Source: Tetrapyrgos nigripes
Lineage: Eukaryota > Basidiomycota > Agaricomycetes > Agaricales > Campanellaceae
Direction of reading: 5' to 3'
DNA: 64,000 bases
NCBI GenBank assembly: GCA_013368315.1
Contig: JAACJM010000087.1
Coordinates: forward strand, 1 to 64,000
Within the stretch, counting starts at the first letter, position 1. Every line of letters starts with the position of its first letter. Under the pieces are notes generated by a model. That model was not told where the DNA came from. It saw only the letters and a program-made list of their open reading frames with translations, and searched no databases. The translations under genes and the position numbers were made by a program. Below, in pieces: positions 1 through 11,202 of the stretch.

Positions 1-152
1 TATCCCTTAGCTGCGAATGAACAGGTCCACTGGACAATTTCATTGAGGAACAACTGCAAACTGGAAGAATTTGAGCTTGAAAATCTCCTATATCTTCACC
101 ATTCTTCTTTGTCAAAAAGAAAGATGGAAAACTTTGTCCAGTTCACAGTGGG
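1..152 (+). pseudogene. Ty3/gypsy reverse transcriptase fragment, decayed
   Basis: A short remnant of a gypsy pol gene running in from the left edge. Frame 1 opens with YPLAANEQ, matching the YPLSPNEQ start of the RT domain in the two full gypsy copies further right. From base 33 frame 3 gives DNFIEEQLQTGRI, two stops, then KSPISSPFFFVKKKDGKL, the counterpart of KSPMASPFFFVKKKDGKLRP in those copies. There is at least one frameshift and two stops, so it cannot be functional. Nothing RT-like follows after about base 152. Confidence 0.8.
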
Positions 153-346
153 GCACGGAGCATATTTGCCAGCCATTTTTGTGCATTCTTAATTGACAGA
201 TAGTTCACATGATTTTGTATTTACTGCTAAAAAACCGGGTCGCAAAAGCTCAAATTATGCGCTTAAGCTTTTCCATGCTAAACTTTTTATTCATTCGTGA
301 CCAAAAAGAGGAAGTAAATAGTATTTGAGTTTTGATTTGTAAGAAG

Positions 347-618
347 ATGTGCAAAAGGTATGATCAGTATTTGTGCCGGATTCCAGCGAGTAAAATGAAT
401 TCACTGGTGCATTGAAAAACATGAACTTAAATTACCAATTTTTCTCAACAGCCGGGCATACTCCATGTGGAATATCAGCCTCAAATCGGTGCCATATGGA
501 GTAGGTCCAGTGCTGAGCAAAAATCTGTCATTTAAGTTTAGATTTTTCCCATCCGCAGTGCTTTTCCTTTTACTTGCCGGAATCTGGCACACAAATAGTG
601 ATCATACCTTTTTCGCAT
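347..618. repeat. Near-perfect palindromic foldback repeat (MITE-like)
   Basis: The whole 272 bp folds on itself about a centre near 483. The left arm begins GCAAAAGGTATGATCA and the right arm ends TGATCATACCTTTTTCGC; similarity continues through the arms to CTCCATGTGG / CCATATGGAG at the centre. There is no coding potential. Outer borders and a target duplication could not be fixed, so the class of element is open. Confidence 0.75.
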
Positions 619-799
619 AATAGTGATTAAGCCAGGACTGGGCCAGAGTCCACATAGTCCTGAGACAATGCTGAACAGTATGGATCAGAGGGACAGAAGT
701 GGACAGACTAAAGAACCTATCTACAATGGCCTTGAGTATATATACAAGAGTCCGAAGCTAGATCAGAGATATCTGATGGAGACAATGATAGGATCAAGA

Positions 800-893
800 G
801 TGGAGAAATGCAGGAGAAAGATAGGAGCATAAGTGGAGAAATATAGGAGAAATGGAGAAATGCAGGAGAAATGGAGAAATGTAGGAGAAATGA
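800..893 (+). repeat. GGAGAAATG minisatellite
   Basis: Imperfect tandem units of GGAGAAATG, separated by CA, TA or nothing, repeat about eight times. The tract is purine-only on the plus strand. Confidence 0.8.
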
Positions 894-1332
894 TGTATCA
901 AGGTACAAGGAACATGGCTTAGAACCAGGGAAGCGAAGAAAAGAAGAGAGAAAAAAAGAGAAACAAAGAGAAACAGGGTGTAGAAGCGAAGGCATGAAGA
1001 GATTCATGACAGGTGCTGGGTCGAGAGATGATGTACATGTGTTTTGTGTGTTTTGTCTTGTATTTATCTTTATCTTGTCTCTGCCATCTGTGTTTTGTTG
1101 TATGCTTATGTACTTTGCTTCATTTTACTCTCCCACCCCTTTACCTTCACCTCCACCCTCTACCACTAAAAACCTCTACATATCTACCAACTATGCAATC
1201 CTTTAATGAAACATGGAAACAGCAATCCTTGACAAAACCACTCACCTGCCCCACCCTTCCCACATCTTCCCAATCCTATTCCTCCTCTCCTTCATCCTCT
1301 CTGCTGTACTCTCCTTCACAGTAGGGATTACG

Positions 1333-1665
1333 AGGCCTTTAGGCTGAGTTAATTTATGTCGTAGTGACCTCACAAAGCTTTTCCACAGGTTCAAACTCCC
1401 ACCCCTGTTCATTGCTGCTTGTCAAGCACCCATCCATTATGACGTTGTTCATGGATTTCTCAGAACAAATGGTAACTAAGGCAGTGTTTGCACCTTGCCT
1501 TCGATGGTGCCTTTCTTCCCTGTTCCCCACTGCACCTGGGTCTCTCCACCGCCACTTCATCCTTTCTCAAATTCAATATTGACCATTTATGAGGCCTTTA
1601 GGCTGAGTCAATTTTCACAGAGCAACCTCTCAAATCTTTTCCACAGGTTCAATCTCCCACCCCTA
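1333..1665 (+). repeat. Direct duplication with 256-bp spacing
   Basis: Bases 1333-1409 and 1589-1665 are diverged copies of the same ~77 bp. Each starts GAGGCCTTTAGGCTGAGT and contains CTTTTCCACAGGTTCAA and CTCCCACCCCT. The two starts are 256 bp apart, suggesting an old tandem duplication. Confidence 0.7.
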
Positions 1666-3220
1666 AGTCAGTCTTTACTCACGACAACTGAAGGTCGGAA
1701 ATGTCTAGACGTGGTCTGAATCAGATACATGTGACGACAACCACAATGTCATGCCAGCATGTCCAGACTCAACCTTCACCCTCACAACCACCTCTCTCCA
1801 TCTCATCCTTCACATTTCACGCATACTAGACACGGCCTGGCCTAGCAAAGTCCTTATCCTCCAAGTCATGCACAAGACATATACATACAAGCAAAACGAT
1901 AGTGAGGCCCTGTTGGTGCATATTTTGTCATGTTCCTCCTCTTTCAGGAGCTTAACTGGCTCTCAGGTGTTGGGACTCACTGGTTCTCACTTGCTGCTGT
2001 GAGTATAGAAGTGGTTTATTCTAGTACATCGGTATGGATTCTCTTCTGCCTCTCTCCCTCTGTCTCTCCTTCCCTCCTCCAATTGTCACATCCCTTTGTG
2101 AACACTTGCTAATGTGGCATCTACTTCTAAATTTACAGGGCATATGATTTGACGAATACAACTACCATCAACATGTCTAGCATGTTTATTTTTTCTCGTT
2201 TTGATGACGTTATGAAAAGAAAATTTGTGTCTGTGGTTGATGGAGCTCACGTCTATAGCTGGCAGTATGAAAACCCATCTCCCCTTACTATGAGTGGTCA
2301 TCATGCTTTGACAGCAGACAATGTTGTGCCTGCTTGTGGTGCATTATTTTCTTTTTTAAAATTATTTCTCTCCACTTCCATCATTGGCTCTATTCCTTTC
2401 CCTTCCCTTCCCATCCTGTTGTCTCCTTTTTCTTCACCTCTTTTGACATTTGGCACTGGTACTTTCTCTTTGTTTTGGTATTACTTCTTGTTTCTTCCAA
2501 CTTTTTTTCCAAGTCTTTGTTTCTTCGTTACAGTTTTCCTTTCTCGTAATGTCGTTGTTTGTAATGGATCCTATCTTTTTTGGTTTATCTTTCCAGACCT
2601 ATATAGGTCCTATCGTATTTACTTTTATTTAGCTTTTCTCTTGTCTCGTACCTCCATTGCGTACTTTGTACCTCTCTATTGTCTATTTCACAGAGTAGAA
2701 AGAGGTCTACTTGTATGTCTACTTGTATGTCTAGGTCCGAGCTGAGAGGAACCGTTACACTGTTCATCTCATTCTACCTGTCCCACTCCTGGATCCGTGC
2801 TGAAGATCCAGCGCTTCATGCCACCTGTTGCTGTAGCTGGTTGGTTTTTTTGCATTGGCCTTCACTGGTATGGTGCAGGCGCAGGTGTTATTGGGAAACA
2901 GGCTGCTCATGTTGTTGACCTTACTTCCTAGTTAAAGTTGGGTTGTTAGAACTGTTGATGGTCAGGATGCCCATCGTTCTCATTCATTCTGAGACATCTA
3001 TGATCTTGGGTGCTAATGTTGATGTTTCTTTTATACATTGGACACTGAAGTCATTTCTGTATATATTTTGAATCCTTATGCATTATTCAATGTTGAACAT
3101 TGTTCATTTACTGTTCTCTGTCTTACAAGTTCTGGTATAGTCAATATTATGTGTTTTGCCTCACAATTGCTCTACATGAAAGATGTAATTTTTGGTCCTG
3201 CTGAAGACCATACCAAAGGA

Positions 3221-3259
3221 AGGGGCCTCATAGCTTGCCATGCGAAGCAGTGGCCCCTT
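3221..3259. repeat. GGGGCC...GGCCCC hairpin, copy 1 of 3
   Basis: AGGGGCCTCATAGC then TTGCCATGCGAAGCAGTGG then CCCCTT; the outer AGGGGCC/GGCCCCT arms pair. Related sequences lie at 21724-21761 and, reversed, at 23983-24030. Confidence 0.55.
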
Positions 3260-4737
3260 ACCCCAGTTATGTTGGTTGTTACTCTATATGCTGCTATGTG
3301 TGAAGAAACAAGTGTTGAGGTACAAGACAACAAGGTGTATAGAAAGGTTGTGTTGGGAATGGGTATGATTTGCAGTGAGTCATTTTTTGTGTTGGAGTCT
3401 TGAGGTTTTTCTTGTCTTGTTTCATGTTGTCTGCTCAGAGCAGGGTGTTTCTGGGGGATGGGATTGAGGGTCTGAGCATTCCCATAGGAAAATGGATAGC
3501 GAGTACTTCCTTCCTTCTACTTCATGCTTTGTTCCATCATACCACTCACTCTTTGCTTCACATTCTCATTCTTGTTCTCATCTTCTTTCTCACCTTGTCA
3601 AACTAAAATTGATACCCACCCCAATTCCAAATGAAGCCCCTCTACACCCTCCTCCTCCCCCTCTGCATTCTTCTCTACACTGATGGGCGGGCTTGGGCTA
3701 GACAACAGTGGACCGAACCTGAAACCTAGTCTGTGTTCACACCTCAGCAAAATGAGGAGGATGAGGTGATGTTAGGATCTGTACAAGTTCAACTGTGAAC
3801 AAGGGCAGAACTGGACCTTCCCTGAGAGCTGCTTTAGGCAGGAGCTACAGTGAAGGTATGTATATCTTGAGGTTGTTGTAGATGTGTGAGTAGAGATCAG
3901 AGTAAGTTGATATAGTATGTAGTACTCGTCGTATTTGAGTAATAAGCCTAGCAATCAATGGGGGTTTGTAACCATGGCATTGATCAAGAGTTGGGGTCAC
4001 CTAGGTCCTATTGCACAAAATAATGAGCTGGGGTACATGGATTGTAGCTACTCCTTATATAATATTTCTACTAAGGTTATGCAATGTTTGTAAGTAAATA
4101 AAAGGGCACTGTACAGCAGTGAAATGAATAAAGGGTATCTAGGTAACAGTGTGGCACTGTGTATAAATAAGAAAGGCTGCACATACGTATAAGTAAAGGC
4201 TGTGTAAGTAGAAGGCTGTACATATAGCTGTGAATAAGAGGCTGTATGCATGGCTGTAGGTCAAAGGTTGTACATATACAAAAATAATGGGTATCCAGTC
4301 CAGTTGCTAAGTTGTTCAGATTGTAACAGGTAAGGAATGGAGACAATGAGAATAGAAGACCAAGTGCAAGCATGGGATCAGGGGTAGGGATAACAGGACA
4401 AGGAAGGAGAGCCCAGATGAGTCCACATGCACATAGGGAGGTAAGGAGGGGGAAGAGTTAACTGATGAGGAGTAATTTGCCTGCTCATCGCTCTTTTTAT
4501 CAATATTACATTGGGATGTTTGGTAAACAGTGATATGTAGAACTGGGATTCTGGGATTGAAGTCAACATCTGATTATCAGCTAATCTTTCAAACCCGAAA
4601 GTAGAATTTGGGATACTGGAGCTGGGGATGGTCTGATGCCCAGAATACTAATGGCTATGTATAGCAGCCCCATCTCATCTTCTCTCCTGAAGTACCATGC
4701 TTGTCAATGAGTACAAGTCACTCAGTGTGTGGATTAG

Positions 4738-5391
4738 TGTCATGAATCCCTTCTTGCCTTTGCTTCCAGACCCTGTCCTCCATTCCTTCTACTTCCTTTG
4801 TTCTAGATCTTGTCTCTTGGTACCTATGGCTTCTATCTTCTTTGATACATCATTTATCTGACTGACAGATCATATCTGCTTCTATTGCACATATTGACAT
4901 CACTTAAACATATGACTATCATCCTATGATTGCCTCCATCAGATACCTGCTGATCTAGCTTCATCATTGAACCCATTCCTTCATCACTCATCCTTTGCAT
5001 TTCCTTGTTGATACTTTTCCTCTCATTTCTATTCTTCTTCAATTCATACTCCTTTTAAACCTTATAGCATTGACTTTGAGCTATGTTTAGCTATCATAGT
5101 TCTATTTTCACCTTTGTACCTATCTTTTACATTGTCACTCTCATCCCTTTACTATTTTTATAAAACTCTCTCACTTATTCATTGTTCTTTTACATATATA
5201 CCAGCAGACCTTGATAGTTGGTTCTCTAGTTCGTTCACTTCATCTCCACTCTGTACTACTACTACACAGTGTAGAGCCCAGTCAACTTACTCATTTTCCT
5301 CAATTCCTCAATCTATTTCTCTATTTTCATTGATCTCAGCTTTGTGTGACTTGGGTGGTTTTCATCATTGAGTGTAGCAGCATCCTTGACA
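4738..5391 (+). mobile_element. Solo LTR of the self-priming gypsy family
   Basis: Begins TGTCATGAATCCC and ends CATCCTTGACA, the same termini as the LTRs of the full elements at 38006 and 46178. TATATA at 5195-5200 precedes the conserved AGTTCGTTCACTTC (from 5228) by about 33 bp, as in the other copies. Near the 3' end GTGTGACTTGGGTGG is shared. No primer-binding site or pol follows, so it is a solo LTR. The flanks (ATTAG and GCGAG) do not form an obvious target duplication, which suggests age. Confidence 0.75.
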
Positions 5392-6177
5392 GCGAGGCTG
5401 TTGATCAATGGAGGTGGGCAGGGAAGAATAGGGTTCCATCAGTGCCATCCTGCAATGTTGCTGAGGCTGGAGACACGAAGAAGTCATGAGGCCTTCTGTT
5501 GATGGAGGGGCTGGGGGAGGGAGGGGGGCTGGGGTGAGAAGAGGGGGAAGGGAGGGGAAGAGGAGGAGATGTATCAAGGGAGATGGTGGTGGAAGGGAAG
5601 AAAGGGATATTCACATGATGGAATAGCAGAGCCTCAATTAGGTGGAGTTTCAAATATACTTTAGGGGCAGCACTAGTGAAGGACATCCTAGGACATCCAA
5701 GTACTTAAGTCAGTGGAGGGACTTAGAGACTGAAAACAATGAAACAATGCCAACAAAATGTCAACCATGTCATTGGAAAACACCAAGTGTCACCAAGAAA
5801 AAAAATCTGGGCACAGCAGAATTTCCAGAAATGATTGGATATATGCGGCATATCTCAGATTTCTGCAGATTTGCTGGAAATAGTCAGCATCAATTTTCAC
5901 TGGGCAGCCATAAACATGCATGACTATGCTGTCCAATTCTTGCTTATCACCCGTACTTTTGATTATTTCTGGCATGTTGTACTGGTTTGATATCTCCAAG
6001 CTGCGTTTCTGAGGCTATAGAGCTCAAGCCCCTATCTTAGCTACCCGCGGGTAGGTATAACTTTCTAAATCACACAAAATGTACTGAAAGTAATAATCAT
6101 ATACAGGGTATTTCACGGCATAAAATACATACTAGCTAGCTAGCCTAGTTGTCTCGTTGACATCAGCAAATTCTCAA
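5392..6177. other. No recognisable gene
   Basis: Contains a G/A-rich tract at about 5500-5600. None of the short open frames resembles a known family. Confidence 0.4.
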
Positions 6178-6332
6178 TGGGTATGGACAAGGTATGGAAG
6201 GTATGGGACCATACCTCCCATACCAAATTATATGTGTATGGAGCAGAGGGGAGGGTACATAAATCCCATACATGTGTATGGAACTGGTATAAGGGTATTC
6301 CATACACATCCATACCCACATCCATACCTGAT
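6178..6332. repeat. GTATGG/CCATAC palindromic repeat, copy 1
   Basis: Densely packed GTATGG on the left half and CCATAC on the right half, including GGTATGGGACCATACC, so the segment can form nested hairpins. A related block is at 7554-7697; both contain GTATGGACAAGGTA or its complement. Borders are unclear. Confidence 0.6.
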
Positions 6333-6984
6333 CTATGCACCACTGCTGTTCCTTCGTTGTCAGCATTGCCATTGTTGTCACTGACTCAATACTAAAGCAA
6401 AGGAGGGATGAAAAATATATATTCAGCGGTAGACTACTAGTACATAACATCTACGTATCAACCGAATGCCTCCAAAACACTAAGCCACTGACTAGCCCGC
6501 TGTCAGGCCTTCCGCTCACAACCTTCCTACATTCCGACATCCAATCACAACCATGCAGCTCCCATAGACGAAAGCCTAAGGGACGAACATTTTTCAGTAG
6601 CAAACAACATGAAAGCGAAAAAATATGAACTTAGATACAACGATAGAACCCAAGATGACAACGTAGAGCTTGAGAGGGGACAGCGTCAGTCATAAATTGG
6701 ACAGATATGAGGATGAGTGACACACCTGGGCCATAAAGAGATGTAAATACTGCAAGAACACATAGCAGGTCAGCTAAACATGCAGACAAATTGAGATGTG
6801 ACGACTCACCATAAAGACGGACACCAGCAGACAACCTCAATCATACTTCACTTGAGGTCCGAGGATTAACAATGATTGACGATGAGACTTGATGCATGCC
6901 CAGAACGTGTAGTATGGCAGACGAGATAGAGGTGGAGAGCAAAAGGAACGCTGAGTATACAACTCAGATATTGATTTCGTGTAT
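6333..6984. other. No recognisable gene
   Basis: Short open frames on both strands without recognisable motifs; no repeat structure seen. Confidence 0.35.
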
Positions 6985-7375
6985 CAAGGGGGTCCGGACT
7001 GGGAAATCCCGTACCGGGGGTTGGTAGGTAGGTTCCTCTGGAGGAGGCGAAAATTTTTTTTTTGACCCCCCCGAAAATGCGCCTTAGAACAATTTTTCGC
7101 TCACTGTTGGCAGTAATACATGTTGTTCACAATGCATCTAAGGTCTGATAATACTGCTTTGACCACGTTGCAGTCAATTTTTCGTTGAAGGTTCCGCAAA
7201 GCTTCTGACTAGCACAGCAGTTCAAATAATTTATGTAATCATAAGTCACATGCTATTGCTATATTAAGCAGGTAACCTACTATATAAGGAAGGTAAGGTA
7301 GGTAGGTTCCCTTGATGGGGGCGCAAATTTTTTTTCCGACCCCCGGTATAATTTAATTCTTTTTGGACCCCCTTG
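6985..7375. mobile_element. hAT-type MITE, CAAGGGGG family, copy 1
   Basis: A 391-bp non-coding element with termini CAAGGGGGTCC...GGACCCCCTTG and a perfect 8-bp target duplication TCGTGTAT (6977-6984 and 7376-7383), the length typical of hAT elements. Inside, a segment reading GGTAGGTAGGTTCC then a T-tract then GACCCCC occurs twice (about 7021-7070 and 7295-7345). The same terminal CAAGGGGG and nearly the same length recur at 28160-28554. Confidence 0.88.
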
Positions 7376-7553
7376 TCGTGTATACTTGCTCATTCCTACA
7401 CTCAACTTACTGAATCACTCTAAGTCTTGTAGCCTCTAATGGTGATGGTGAGTCATCGACAACTTGCTGTTACTAACGACAACGACATTTGTATCAGTTG
7501 CCGCTTGGTTGCTGCAGAGCTACTACGTGCTTCAAAAAGGTAAGGGTTTGTCA

Positions 7554-7697
7554 GACCGAGAATGTCCTTACCTTGTCCATACACCCATACTAACCCATAC
7601 TGACCCATACTTCCATACGAAATGTGTATGGAACGTTTTGACGAGATTTTGGTAAAATATGTATGAAAAGGTATGGGCCCCATACCTTCCATACAGT
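7554..7697. repeat. GTATGG/CCATAC palindromic repeat, copy 2
   Basis: Starts with CCTTACCTTGTCCATACACC and ends with GGGCCCCATACCTTCCATAC. CCATAC runs on the left pair with GTATGG runs on the right. Related to 6178-6332 in the opposite order of half-sites. Confidence 0.55.
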
Positions 7698-8008
7698 TGC
7701 AAGTTTGCTGATGGAAGTGTTATGAGTGCGTCAAGGGAGACACTCCAAAGAACCGGAAATTGGACATTACCGAGACCGGCTGTTCTTGCCGTGATGGAGC
7801 TCGCGTGGTGAGCCGCTATCCTCCGTGTAGATGCTTATATGAGTTTTGTCAGTGTCACCATATAATCACTGCATCAAAATACGATTAAAAGAATAAAATT
7901 TTGTTTTTCTGCTGTACATCTGTAGCTGACAGTGGAGGTCCATGTGTTTCTAGTCCCTCGACAAGGTGCCACAAATTTGAAATCCAAATTGATGTCGCTT
8001 AACGCGCA

Positions 8009-8017
8009 TATATAAGG
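8009..8017 (+). promoter_or_regulatory. TATA box of the Mutator-like gene
   Basis: TATATAAGG lies 27 bp before the chosen ATG (8036). An upstream ATG at 8026 leads to a stop within 16 codons. The short TATA-to-ATG distance implies a very short 5' leader, so the exact start is uncertain. Confidence 0.45.
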
Positions 8018-8035
8018 ACTGTTCAATGGCGTCGG

Positions 8036-9404
8036 ATGTCTTTCTACCCACCCCATCGACGCATTACCACTGAACAAAGTAATGAAGTGGCTGGTAAGTA
8101 TTCCTCAGTGTTAGCTTTGCCCTTAGAATCATACCTATGTAATATATATGTAGAGAGATCTACGTAGATCTCTTCAACAGGGCCTAGTCCAGCTCCTTAC
8201 TGTTGAAGATTCTGACAACGATGGGGAATCAAGTTTGGATTCTGACTACGACAATGCTGCCCCTTCGCAAACACTTGTCTTGGATAGTGGTAAGCAATCA
8301 GTTCTCATGCCGAAAAGGGACAAATATCTGCTCGAGGGAAAGTTTACTGAAAGACAAAAAACTGAAACATGATATATCAGTATAATGTCTTTCGGTACAC
8401 CTTTCTGTCAAGCAGAAATTTGTCCCTTTTCAGCGTGTCTTTGAATTATGTCCAGAACGCCTATCCAATTCATTAGGACACACTATCCACGCCACTACAC
8501 CTGCTTCCATTCAGATCGAAAAGAGGATACCCAAGGCAATCCGCCATGTCCCTGTTTACAATTCTGATGGTAAGTAAAATATCAGCACAAATTAAAATAT
8601 TTTTCTCATCACTCCTCTCAGGCCAAATTGTATGCTACGGCAAGACATCTGCCGAGCGAAACACAGTCAACGCACTTGGCATCTCTGGTAGTACTTTTCC
8701 CAAAAGAGAGGTCCCTGTAATGGACAGTAATGGTATGTAAAATTTTCACTTCTAGTTTCAATGTCAGTCAATAATAATGTTATAAAATACTTAGGAAACA
8801 TCAAGAGCTTCAGAGAAGTCAGTCCTCCAAAAGCTGTCGAAGTTCCACTACTTAACACAGATGGTCAGTATTTAAATTTCAATCATACAGTAAAATTGAA
8901 TATTTTGTGTCAGGGAAAATTATTGGTTATAAACAAGTAAAGCAAGAAAGTTCAATCATGAGCCACCTGGGTCCTGTTCCTGTATTTGATCAAAACAGTA
9001 ATACCATTTCTGGCTTGTGTATGGGTGAATATTCAGTCTTTTGCTTTTAACTAGATGAGATAATTGGTTACAAACATGGCCAAGCCATTGTTTCAGGTAA
9101 TATTCACCCAATTACAAATCTGCATGGTAATACACAAATAATCCTTTTTAATACTACTGATCTCATCACCACTTGTCAGGGAACCCTCCAGGACAATCAA
9201 TCAATGGATTCCAGACCCAGAATGCTCAAAGGAATGACTCCCAGATGATAAGTACGTTCATGATTGGCATTGTAGATTCTGCTTACTTACTCTCTTGTAC
9301 AGGCAATGCTCCACCCACCCAGACCATGCAAAGTGCCCAAAATCAGGCCAATGGTATGTCTAGTGTTTTAGATAGTAGAAGATTCAGTGTTCATGATTTT
9401 TCAG
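8036..9404 (+). pseudogene. N-terminal exon array of a Mutator-like transposase gene
   Basis: From ATG 8036 the sequence breaks into small exons separated by 50-60 bp introns (for example 8570-8621, 8733-8794, 8864-8913, 8998-9054, 9252-9302, 9354-9404). Splitting at GT...AG borders gives one continuous frame from about 8456 onward, and every intron is phase 1. Several exons encode variants of one motif, G(Q/K/N)IxGYK...VPVxxxDG: VPVYNSDG/GQIVCYGK, VPVMDSNG/GNIKSF, VPLLNTDG/GKIIGYK, VPVFDQN/NEIIGYK. This looks like serial duplication of a symmetrical exon. The first two introns need less usual acceptor choices (8187, 8455) to stay in frame. The function of the repeated motif is unknown. The region leads straight into the zinc finger and transposase. 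Confidence 0.6.
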
Positions 9405-11202
9405 CAGACTTATCAGTGGCCAAGGGAAATCCCAACCTTGCTGATTCAGCTCCAGAGACAAAATTCACACTTCTTCCTGCTGAACAATACCCTCTACCAC
9501 AATGCCGCAATGGCCAAGACCAAGATATCACCTATACCTCACTCAATCAACTTGAAGGTGGTATTTGGCCAGAGTGGCCTTCTGGGCCATTTGCAAGGCG
9601 TCTGACACACGCAGAGTATCTCAAGACGAAATGTCTCCAGGTCCATTGGTCTACAAAGACAAACACTGGCAGTAATGGCCAGAAGTGTGACAAGGGGTGT
9701 TATCATGCAACTGATCCTTCAGGTGGCTGGGAGATCAACAAACAATGTTTGGGAGTTTTGATATGTTCAAATGAGGAATGTCACGCTGTCACTCGGCCAA
9801 GGACATCTCGACAGAGGAGAGACCAGCAGGACATCTGCAAATGTGGTGCTCAACTTATGCACAGGGCTTGTGATTCCAAATCCTTTCTGATCATATATGC
9901 CCAGGTTGGAGGGGATGAAAGCACACGCCAATATATATATATCAATGGTGCTCCCCATAACCACAGTCAAATTCCAGTCACCCTCATCTCAGTGCCAATG
10001 AACAAGTGGAACTCAACAAACTCCGTGATAGTCGGCCTCATAGCACCCCTGCTCAGCATCAAGTTGGTGAGATCCACAAAGATGGAAAGGTTATTGCTCC
10101 TCCTGCTGCAAACATTTCTTTGTGATTGCAAAACTTGAATGCACTTCAGTATGAGCTCCGATCTGCCAATGCTAGGGACACCAATGGACACTCCTACAAT
10201 GCACGCTTTCAAAACTGACAGAAATGACTTGGAGATGCCATTCAAGTTCGCATCAACACCAATAACCCTGATGCCTGTGTCATTTCCTACCAAACACCTT
10301 GGATGCAAAAACATCTTCTCCAGAACAAAACTTCAATATCTACCAACTCACTTGCTCCTGTTGAAGGTCTTTTGACTGATGCTGCACACAAGTACTGGGC
10401 AGATCCAAATGCACTCTTGATTGTCACCACTGCTTTCAATGATGTTGTGCAACATTGGGCTCCAGGAATGTTCACCTATGCTGATGGAGCCACAGAAGAA
10501 CATTACAGATGGCATTTTTTGGGTATATTTATGGGAATAGCTGATGCTGCCACTATGGAGAATAGACCAATTGTTGATGAAATGTTTGCGATGGTATGTT
10601 GTTCATATTCTATTGGATACATACTAATATATGTTATACATCTAGGTGGTTGATTTCAGTGAAGCCCAGCGATTAGGTTTTATTGCTGCCTTTACAGATT
10701 TCTTTATGTAATGTTTGCACCAAAGAGGAGTTGGAAGAGGCTGCTCAGTCCTTGCTGAAAGGATGTGAGTACCATTACGAAAAGTCTGTCAACAGGGTTG
10801 CCAAGAACAGCAAAGTTGCGGAGTTCGAGAGCCTATGCCATACCCTTCGTACCACAAAGGACCAGGCTACCTATGTGCAGACCATTCTCAGAATCCGTCG
10901 CCAATGGCCAGATGTTGAGCCTTGGATAGAGTGGTGGACACGCCCTGAGCATGCTTCCATGATCTTTGAATCACAAAGATCAATAGCTGCTACTCTTGCT
11001 TCTCGCATACTTAATACTACCAATGCTGAGGAGTCAATGCATGCAAGGATCTACGAGCTATGTGGAACTGGGCATGACATTGTAGAGGGTCTCGACCAAT
11101 TGCTGAAGGTGGCATCAAAACATGAAGGAGAGCATCTGGCAGAAAAGAGTAATATTTCACTTATATGGTTGTCACTCTGATTCAGGCTAACCAAATCTGT
11201 AG
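9405..11202 (+). pseudogene. Mutator-like (MULE) transposase with WRKY/GCM1-type zinc finger, decayed
   Basis: The open part (to about 10000) carries CLGVLICSNEEC...CKCGAQLMHRAC...GAPHNH, the C..C..C..HxH pattern of the WRKY-GCM1 zinc-finger superfamily found at the N-terminus of fungal MULE transposases. Downstream, in another frame, come the transposase blocks LLTDAAHKYW...YRWHF, VVDFSEAQRLGFI and, after a further frameshift, LLKGC, RIRRQWP and TTNAEESMHARIY. I take the Asp of LLTDAA, the Asp of VDFSEAQ and the Glu of NAEE as the likely DDE set by family resemblance. An intron at 10594-10645 splits the second block, and another (11149-11202) follows. Frameshifts near 9990 and 10705 and stops near 10125 and 10216 make this copy inactive. 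Confidence 0.75.

Larger units (their letters stand above)
623..4737. other. No recognisable gene; low-complexity and repeat sequence
   Basis: About 4 kb without a coding region I can support. It holds a purine minisatellite (800-893), a 256-bp-spaced duplication (1333-1665), pyrimidine-rich stretches around 2040-2660 and 3530-3680, a GGCC hairpin (3221-3259), and loose tandem units built on GGCTGTAC/GTATAAGTA around 4084-4285. An open frame of 198 codons at 2149-2745 is rich in Phe, Leu and Ser, follows the pyrimidine bias and resembles no family I know. Confidence 0.5.

Noticed and set aside
2149..2745. 198-codon open frame as a membrane protein gene
   Set aside because: Its Phe/Leu/Ser richness follows the pyrimidine-rich DNA, and there is no conserved motif or promoter.
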